From Solirubrobacterales bacterium (lineage in GTDB: Bacteria; Actinomycetota; Thermoleophilia; Solirubrobacterales; Solirubrobacteraceae), in contig JAFAZB010000529.1 of assembly GCA_019240015.1 (NCBI GenBank), positions 1 to 19,288 on the forward strand: a DNA stretch of 19,288 nt, given 5' to 3'. Below are positions 15,286-19,288 of the stretch, piece after piece. Both the position numbers and the translations under genes were made by a program. The notes under the pieces were generated by a model. That model searched no databases and was not told the DNA's origin. It saw only the letters and a program-made list of their open reading frames with translations. Each line of letters opens with the position of its first letter. Position 1 is the stretch's first letter.

Positions 15286-15687
15286 GTGCGTAGGACAGAG
15301 CAGCGGCGGGCGGCCGTATGGGCGCTCTACCAGAGCGATCTGCTGGGTCGGGACCTCGAGCAGACCTTTCCCCGGGACGTCCACGCGTTCACGCGCGCGC
15401 TGGGTCAGCTGGTGCGGGCTCGCCAACCGGAGCTCGACGAGCTGATCTCCCGCCACGCCAGCGGCTGGTCGCTGGAGCGGATCGCCCCGCTCGAGCGATC
15501 GATTCTGCGGGTGGGGCTGGCCGAGCTGCTGTACCCCGAAGCGCTGCCCGCCGAGCACGCGATCCCGCCGGAAGGCGCGATCGACGAGGCGGTGGAGACC
15601 GCCAAGCGTTTCTGCGGCGCACAGACGCCTGGGTTCGTCAACGGCATCCTCGGGGCGGTGCTTCGGGAGCGGATAAGGGAAAAGTAG
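15286..15687 (+). CDS. nusB: Transcription antitermination factor NusB
   Basis: Binds boxA RNA with NusE (S10) and supports antitermination and processing of rRNA transcripts. The 133-residue all-helical protein has the typical N-terminal RRTEQRRAAVWALYQSDLLG, the LERIAPLERSILRVGLAELLY core and the C-terminal AIDEAVETAKRFCGAQTPGFVNGILGAVLR. Length and order are normal. The GTG start lies 19 nt after the efp stop with no clear ribosome-binding site; the arginine-rich conserved N-terminus begins right after it. Stop is TAG. It is the last gene of the aroC-to-nusB run; an efp-nusB neighbourhood is also usual in Firmicutes. Confidence 0.94.
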   Translation: MRRTEQRRAAVWALYQSDLLGRDLEQTFPRDVHAFTRALGQLVRARQPELDELISRHASGWSLERIAPLERSILRVGLAELLYPEALPAEHAIPPEGAIDEAVETAKRFCGAQTPGFVNGILGAVLRERIREK

Positions 15688-15692
15688 GAACC

Positions 15693-15705
15693 GCTCGCTG
15701 CGAGC
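15693..15705 (+). terminator. Short hairpin after nusB, weak terminator candidate
   Basis: GCTCG and CGAGC pair perfectly around a CTG triloop, 5 nt after the nusB stop. The stem is only 5 bp and no T-run follows, so this may be chance. Confidence 0.2.
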
Positions 15706-15717
15706 CTCGCCAGGCAC

Positions 15718-15723
15718 GACAAT
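15718..15723 (+). promoter_or_regulatory. Putative -10 element of the two-component gene pair
   Basis: GACAAT ends 6 nt before the response-regulator ATG, so a leaderless transcript is again possible. The first base departs from TANNNT, and no -35 is recognisable. Confidence 0.35.
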
Positions 15724-15729
15724 CCGCTC

Positions 15730-16413
15730 ATGCGGCTGCTGGTCGTGGACGATGACCGCGGGCTGCGGGAAGCTCTCCGCCGCGCGCTGGCGCTCGCGGG
15801 CTACGAGGTCCGGTTGACCGACTCGGGCTCCGGCGCGCTTGCCGAGGTGACCAGTGGGATACCGGATGCCGTGGTGCTCGATGTCGGCCTGCCGGACATC
15901 GACGGCCTGGAGGTGTGCCGCCTGTTGCGCCGCGAGGGCAACCGGGTCCCGGTATTGATGCTGACCGCCCGGGATGCGGTGGCGGATCGCATCGATGGGC
16001 TCGACGCGGGCGCGGACGACTATCTCGTCAAGCCGTTCGACATCGACGAGCTGAAGGCGCGGCTGCGGGCGCTGTTGCGTCGCTCCAGCGGGGAAGGTGA
16101 GATCGACGGCGGACTGTCCTTCGGCGAGCTGAGACTCGATCCAGCCCGTCATGGGGTGGGAGTGGGGGAGGAGTTCGTGGAGCTGACCCGGACCGAGTAT
16201 CAACTGCTCGAGTTGTTGATGCTCAATCCCCGTCGCGTGCTACCGCACAGCTTGATCTAGGACCGGGTGTGGGGGTATGACTTCGGTCCGACCTCGAACG
16301 CGCTCAGGGTCTACATCGGCTACCTGCGTCGCAAGCTCGAAGACGCGGGAGCTCGTTCGCTGATCCATACGATGCGCGGGGTCGGCTACGCGCTGCGGGA
16401 GCCCGACCGGTGA
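15730..16413 (+). pseudogene. OmpR/MprA-type response regulator interrupted by an in-frame TAG
   Basis: The receiver domain (about 1-118) is complete: acidic pocket Asp7-Asp9 (LLVVDDDR), phospho-acceptor Asp51 (VVLDVGLPDIDGLEV), Thr79 (MLTARD) and Lys101 (DYLVKPFD). The winged-helix domain starts near residue 128 (SFGELRLD) and contains ELTRTEYQLLELLMLNPRRVL. At codon 177 (16258-16260) the frame reads TAG, between HSLI and DRVWGYDFG. After it the same frame continues for 50 codons with a normal C-terminus: DRVWGYDFGPTS, the recognition helix ALRVYIGYLRRKLE, and the wing IHTMRGVGYALRE. Relatives have Tyr or Phe at this place, so one C-to-G change of TAC explains it. The 176-residue product would keep phosphorylation but lack the recognition helix. 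The original stop still overlaps the kinase GTG by 4 bp. Alternatives are a sequencing error or occasional readthrough. The damage seems very recent. Confidence 0.88.
16258..16260 (+). other. Internal amber codon in the response regulator
   Basis: TAG at codon 177, in the helix before the recognition helix. Genes aroKB and nusB in this window end in TAG, so TAG is a normal stop here and general recoding is unlikely. Confidence 0.9.
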
Positions 16414-17837
16414 GCCTCCGGGCGCGGATGGGGCTCGCTGCGGGAGTGGCGGTGGCGCTGGCGGTGGTCGCAGTCGCGGTCTCGGCGTACGCGGGCACCC
16501 GCTCCGAGCTGCGTGGACAGCTCGACCAGTCGCTGCAGACGCTGGCCGCGAGATATCCGGTGGGTCCCGGTCCGGGAGGCTTCGGATCGCGCAGCCCCGA
16601 TGATCGGTTTCCCGGGCGCGACTGCGACCAGGGTCTTGGGATCAACGCGCCGCCCGGTCCGGCGTTCGGCGGGGCGCCCGGCTTCTACCAGCTGGTGGCT
16701 CCGACTGGATCCGTGTGCCTTGGGAGCGGGGAGAGCTCGCGGATCCCGGTCGACTCTCGTGTCAGGGCGCTGGCGGCGAGCGGCCAGGGCCGCTACTTCA
16801 CCGACGCCCACGTCGGCTCCAGCCACATCCGCGTGCTGGTGGAAGGCGCCGGTCCTCGCGGTGCCCTGATGGTCGCGCTGCCGCTGACCGACGTCGACCA
16901 CGCGCTCTCCAGCCAGCTGCTGCTGCTGGTCGTGATCGCGGCCGCCGGGATCGCGCTCGCGGCGCTGCTTGGGATCCTGGTCGCGCGGACGGCGCTCGCG
17001 CCGATCGCACGGTTCACGCGGGCGACGGAGTCGATCGCGGCCACGCCGGACTTTTGGGGGCAGCGCCTGGAGGTCAGCGGCCGCGACGAGCTGGCGCGCC
17101 TGGCGCTGACTTTCAACACCACGCTGGACGCGCTGGAGCGCTCCGTCCAGGCGCAGCGCAACCTGGTCGCCGATGCCTCGCACGAGCTGCGCACCCCGAT
17201 CGCCACGATCCGGGCCAACCTCCAGCTGATGCGCGAGGAGGAGCGGCTCTCACCCGATGATCGGGAGGCGCTGCGGGCCGATGTGATCGAAGAGCTCGAC
17301 GAGCTGACCGCACTCGTCGGTGACGTCGTCGAGCTCGCCCGCGGCAGCAAGCCGGCCGCCGAGCCTGGCGATGTCAGGGTGGACGCGATCGTGACCCAGG
17401 CCGTGGAGCGGGTCCGCCGGCGGGCTCCCGCGCTCACGATGCAAGTTGCGCTGGAGGCGACGCTGGTGCGGGGCGAGGGCGAGCGGATTGCCCGAGCCGT
17501 GGCCAACCTGCTCGACAACGCGTGCAAGTGGAGTCCTCCCGGTGGCGAGGTCGAGGTGGGGCTGCGGAACGGGATCCTGACGATCCGCGATCACGGGCCC
17601 GGCTTTCACGAACAGGACATCCCGTATGTGTTCGACCGCTTTCACCGCGCCAGGGACGCTCGCTCGAAGTCCGGCTCAGGGTTGGGGTTGGCGATCGTTC
17701 GTCAGGCGGCCGAGGCCCACGGCGGTTTCGTGCAGGCCGCCAACGCACCGGAGGGCGGGGCCGTACTCCGGGTTGGTTTCGGAGCGCCGCTCGAGCTCTC
17801 CGAAGCGGTCGAGCCGGCGCCGGTCAGCGCGGCCTGA
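16410..17837 (+). CDS. Membrane sensor histidine kinase (MprB/OmpR-partner type)
   Basis: The expected partner of the response regulator. The 475-residue protein has TM1 (about 8-28), an extracytoplasmic sensor region (about 29-165) rich in Gly and Pro and with two cysteines (Cys72, Cys103), TM2 (about 168-191, LLLLVVIAAAGIALAALLGIL), a HAMP domain (about 192-245), HisKA with the phospho-acceptor His258 (DASHELRTPIA), and a HATPase domain: N box VANLLDNACKWS (Asn370), G1 box IRDHGPGF (Asp394), F box YVFDRFHRA and G2 box GSGLGLAIV. All catalytic boxes are intact, unlike its regulator. The GTG start overlaps the regulator stop by 4 bp (GTGA). The stimulus cannot be told; the sensor has no family I recognise. 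The 3' end overlaps the convergent phosphatase gene by 14 bp. Confidence 0.95.
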   Translation: MSLRARMGLAAGVAVALAVVAVAVSAYAGTRSELRGQLDQSLQTLAARYPVGPGPGGFGSRSPDDRFPGRDCDQGLGINAPPGPAFGGAPGFYQLVAPTGSVCLGSGESSRIPVDSRVRALAASGQGRYFTDAHVGSSHIRVLVEGAGPRGALMVALPLTDVDHALSSQLLLLVVIAAAGIALAALLGILVARTALAPIARFTRATESIAATPDFWGQRLEVSGRDELARLALTFNTTLDALERSVQAQRNLVADASHELRTPIATIRANLQLMREEERLSPDDREALRADVIEELDELTALVGDVVELARGSKPAAEPGDVRVDAIVTQAVERVRRRAPALTMQVALEATLVRGEGERIARAVANLLDNACKWSPPGGEVEVGLRNGILTIRDHGPGFHEQDIPYVFDRFHRARDARSKSGSGLGLAIVRQAAEAHGGFVQAANAPEGGAVLRVGFGAPLELSEAVEPAPVSAA

Positions 17838-18783
17838 ACCCCGCCAGCAACGGGGCGAGCGAAGGGGTGCAGGCGCACCCCGCGCCGCGCAACCTTGGCA
17901 GCCCGAGCAGGTCCTCGACCGTCTGGAGCAGCGAGTAGTGGTCGACCGCGATCGTGGCGCGCGCTCCCGGTCGTGCTCCCGCCCCGGCCACGATCGTCGC
18001 CACGTGCCCTCCCGCTGCCAGCCGGCAGCAGCCCCGATCGCTGGTGCCCTCGTCCCAGGTCAGGAACAGGACTCCCCGCGGACCGAGCGAGCGCAACAGG
18101 GGCGGCAGGAGCCGCGCCAGGAACCGGTCGCCGGTGGCCGGATCGCAGTCGTGCATGTCGTGACAGAGGTTCGGCGTGATCCAGATGAAGCTCGGCAGCC
18201 TGTGCGCCCGCTCGTCGACGGACAGCTGGGTCAGCGGGACCACGCGCGAGCAGCGCGCCGGGTCATTGGCGACCCGTGAGTAGTAAACGAATGGGTCGTG
18301 ACGCTTGGCGTACTCCCCGGAGCCGGCGCCGGTGAAGCATGGCCCCGGCAGATCCTCCATGTACGCGCGCCAGGAGACCCGGGCCACGCTCAACTGGTCA
18401 ACGATGCTGGTCGAGCCGACCGTGCAGTCGGTGCAGTCGCTCGTGATCCCGAAAGTCGAGCCGCCAGTCAGCGCCAGGTAGTTGGGCAGCGAGGGGTGAG
18501 TGATCGCGTACGCGCCGCTGGCCAGCGCGTAGCGTCGCGCCAGCCCATTGATGTACGGGGTCTGGCTCGACCCGATGATGTCGGAGTACTCCTCGTTTTC
18601 CATCAGCACCACGGCGACGTGGGCTGGTCGCCCGCCTCCCACACGGGCGGGCGAGGAGGGGATCCGCTGCACGGGGCCGGGCGGGCGCGGAGCGGCGCTT
18701 GCGCATGCTCCCAGCACCAGCGCCGCCAGTGCCACGATCCCCATACACGTGCGCCGCCGGCGCCGCAACCGGCCGGCGGGCAC
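17824..18783 (-). CDS. Secreted phosphoesterase (acid phosphatase/PLC-like) lipoprotein
   Basis: Member of the phosphoesterase family that includes phospholipase C-like and acid phosphatases (PF04185 type); it probably hydrolyses phosphate esters outside the cell. The mature part begins with HVAVVLMENEEYSDIIG and continues with TPYINGLA, ITHPSLPNYLALTGGSTFG, the paired cysteines of SDCTDCTVG, AYMEDLPGPC, RHDPFVYY, ITPNLCHDMHDCD, LTWDEGTS and GGHVATIVAG, all in family order. The N-terminus reads as a lipoprotein signal: arginine-rich RLRRRRR, hydrophobic MGIVALAALVL, lipobox LGAC. I chose GTG 18783 because it keeps the positive n-region; ATG 18744 lacks it. A third option, GTG 18936, has a perfect AGGAGG but would put about 65 residues before the hydrophobic stretch. 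The gene converges on the kinase with a 14-bp overlap. Function is sure at family level; substrate is unknown. Confidence 0.88.
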   Translation of the reverse strand: MPAGRLRRRRRTCMGIVALAALVLGACASAAPRPPGPVQRIPSSPARVGGGRPAHVAVVLMENEEYSDIIGSSQTPYINGLARRYALASGAYAITHPSLPNYLALTGGSTFGITSDCTDCTVGSTSIVDQLSVARVSWRAYMEDLPGPCFTGAGSGEYAKRHDPFVYYSRVANDPARCSRVVPLTQLSVDERAHRLPSFIWITPNLCHDMHDCDPATGDRFLARLLPPLLRSLGPRGVLFLTWDEGTSDRGCCRLAAGGHVATIVAGAGARPGARATIAVDHYSLLQTVEDLLGLPRLRGAGCACTPSLAPLLAGFRPR

Positions 18784-18941
18784 TGATTCTGTGCAGCATC
18801 GGGGCCGCCAAACGTGGCCTTTGCCGCGCACCGTTTGCGGGGCGTCGCGCCGCGACCGAGGCTGTATTGGGGCGTGCTGGCGCGTTCCCCGAGTGGGCAG
18901 CCTCGCCTGGCGCGCCCGCCCGCCGGCACTCCCCACTTATT

Positions 18942-18947
18942 CCTCCT
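18942..18947 (-). promoter_or_regulatory. AGGAGG Shine-Dalgarno-like site upstream of the phosphoesterase
   Basis: On the minus strand AGGAGG is followed by AATAA and then GTG at 18936, which is in frame with the phosphoesterase. It is the best ribosome-binding site seen in the window, yet it stands 51 codons before the start that fits a signal peptide. Either the true start is 18936, or it serves a leader peptide, or it is chance. Confidence 0.4.
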
Positions 18948-19046
18948 CTTGGCCGTACGGCGGCGGCCCCACCACTGCGGTCGGGACCGTCGTCGCGGCC
19001 GGTTGGGTCAGTGCCGGGGACATCTGCCGATACGTTAAGCGCAAGC

Positions 19047-19078
19047 GGCGGCCTCGACCGTTCCCGGTCGAGGCCGCC
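19047..19078 (-). terminator. Perfect 13-bp hairpin downstream of the edge gene
   Basis: GGCGGCCTCGACC and GGTCGAGGCCGCC pair perfectly around a GTTCCC loop. It lies about 48 nt after the stop of the minus-strand edge gene. On that strand the following bases are GCTTGCGCTTAACG, with only scattered T residues. A terminator for the edge gene is the best reading, since no + strand gene ends nearby. Confidence 0.6.
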
Positions 19079-19125
19079 ACTTGTCTTGGGGGCGTACCGA
19101 CTACGCGCGAAGCTCGGTGGAGCTC

Positions 19126-19288
19126 CTAGCGCATGCGCGGGTCTACATAGAAGTCGTAGACCTGGAACTCGCTGTCGGTCCCGCCGGCGGAGAGCGTGAA
19201 CTGCACGTGCTGCTGCCCCGGGCGGCTGGCGGGTGCCACACCGACTGGGGCAGAGACGGTCCAGCCTGTCCCGTCGCCTTGGAGCACG
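19126..19288 (-). CDS. C-terminal end of an unidentified, possibly extracytoplasmic protein
   Basis: An open frame enters from the right edge and ends at TAG (19128-19126), giving 53 residues. It reads GDGTGWTVSAPVGVA, then a Gln-rich turn, HVQFTLSAGGTDSEF and finally QVYDFYVDPRMR. The alternation of small polar and hydrophobic residues (HVQFTLS, EFQVYDFYV) suggests beta strands, as in jelly-roll or lectin-like domains that end secreted or surface proteins. I do not recognise the family, and no catalytic residue can be named. Support for a real gene comes from the composition, the lack of stops to the edge and the strong hairpin about 48 nt after the stop. The 5' part is outside the window. 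Confidence 0.65.
   Translation of the reverse strand, partial: VLQGDGTGWTVSAPVGVAPASRPGQQHVQFTLSAGGTDSEFQVYDFYVDPRMR

Larger units (their letters stand above)
18784..19125. other. 342-bp gene-free stretch
   Basis: Lies between the phosphoesterase start and the stop of the edge gene, both minus strand. It holds the AGGAGG site and the hairpin listed separately, and presumably the phosphoesterase promoter. No -35/-10 pair is convincing. Open frames on either strand here show no recognisable protein. Confidence 0.6.

Noticed and set aside
15103..16203. 366-residue open frame on the minus strand over efp, nusB and the response regulator
   Set aside because: Antisense shadow of GC-rich coding DNA; no start signal and no domain.
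16261..16413. Separate small gene for the DNA-binding tail of the response regulator, starting at GTG 16267
   Set aside because: No ribosome-binding site, and a half winged helix of about 49 residues would not fold alone; the interrupted-gene reading is simpler.
18548..19199. Overlapping + strand open frames at the right end (18548-19129, 18699-19199)
   Set aside because: They run antisense to the phosphoesterase and the edge gene, and cross the perfect hairpin; composition is Arg/Pro/Ser-rich without motifs.

Overview
The window is GC-rich and gene-dense. It reads as ordinary chromosomal housekeeping DNA from a high-GC actinobacterium. The gene order, the starts with a TANNNT motif placed almost against the start codon, the likely non-discriminating AspRS and the IscU-like/MnmA fusion suggest the Thermoleophilia (Solirubrobacterales-like) or another deep-branching actinobacterial lineage. 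That placement is inference from memory of these families, not from a search. Almost all genes lie on the + strand and are packed end to end. Seven neighbouring pairs share a 4-bp ATGA or GTGA stop/start overlap.

Layout: (1) 2-4328, translation: the 3' part of hisS, aspS, and a gene fusing an IscU/NifU-like Fe-S scaffold domain to the tRNA 2-thiouridylase MnmA. A 39-nt near-perfect hairpin follows directly after the mnmA stop. (2) 4500-9587: alaS, ruvX, mltG and aroE, tightly coupled and apparently led by a leaderless promoter at alaS. (3) 9594-10414: a family-3 O-methyltransferase and a 61-residue protein with two DnaJ-type CxxCxGxG zinc motifs. (4) 10476-15687: aroC, a bifunctional aroKB fusion, aroQ, an M24 Xaa-Pro peptidase, efp and nusB. 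The aroQ-peptidase-efp order is like Bacillus yqhS-yqhT-efp. With aroE nearby, the window covers shikimate-pathway steps from 3-dehydroquinate formation to chorismate, apart from AroF/G-type DAHP synthase and AroA. (5) 15730-17837: an OmpR/MprA-type response regulator interrupted by one in-frame TAG, and its overlapping sensor kinase, which is intact. (6) 17824-19288, minus strand: a secreted acid-phosphatase-like lipoprotein that overlaps the kinase tail to tail, a 342-bp gene-free stretch with a strong hairpin, and the C-terminal end of an unidentified protein entering from the right edge.

No tRNA, rRNA, CRISPR array, insertion sequence or phage gene was seen. I found no clear new multi-gene system. 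The points most worth checking are the scaffold-MnmA fusion that lacks the third cluster cysteine, the amber codon in the response regulator, the two-zinc-motif mini-protein, the leaderless-start pattern, and the hairpin between mnmA and alaS.
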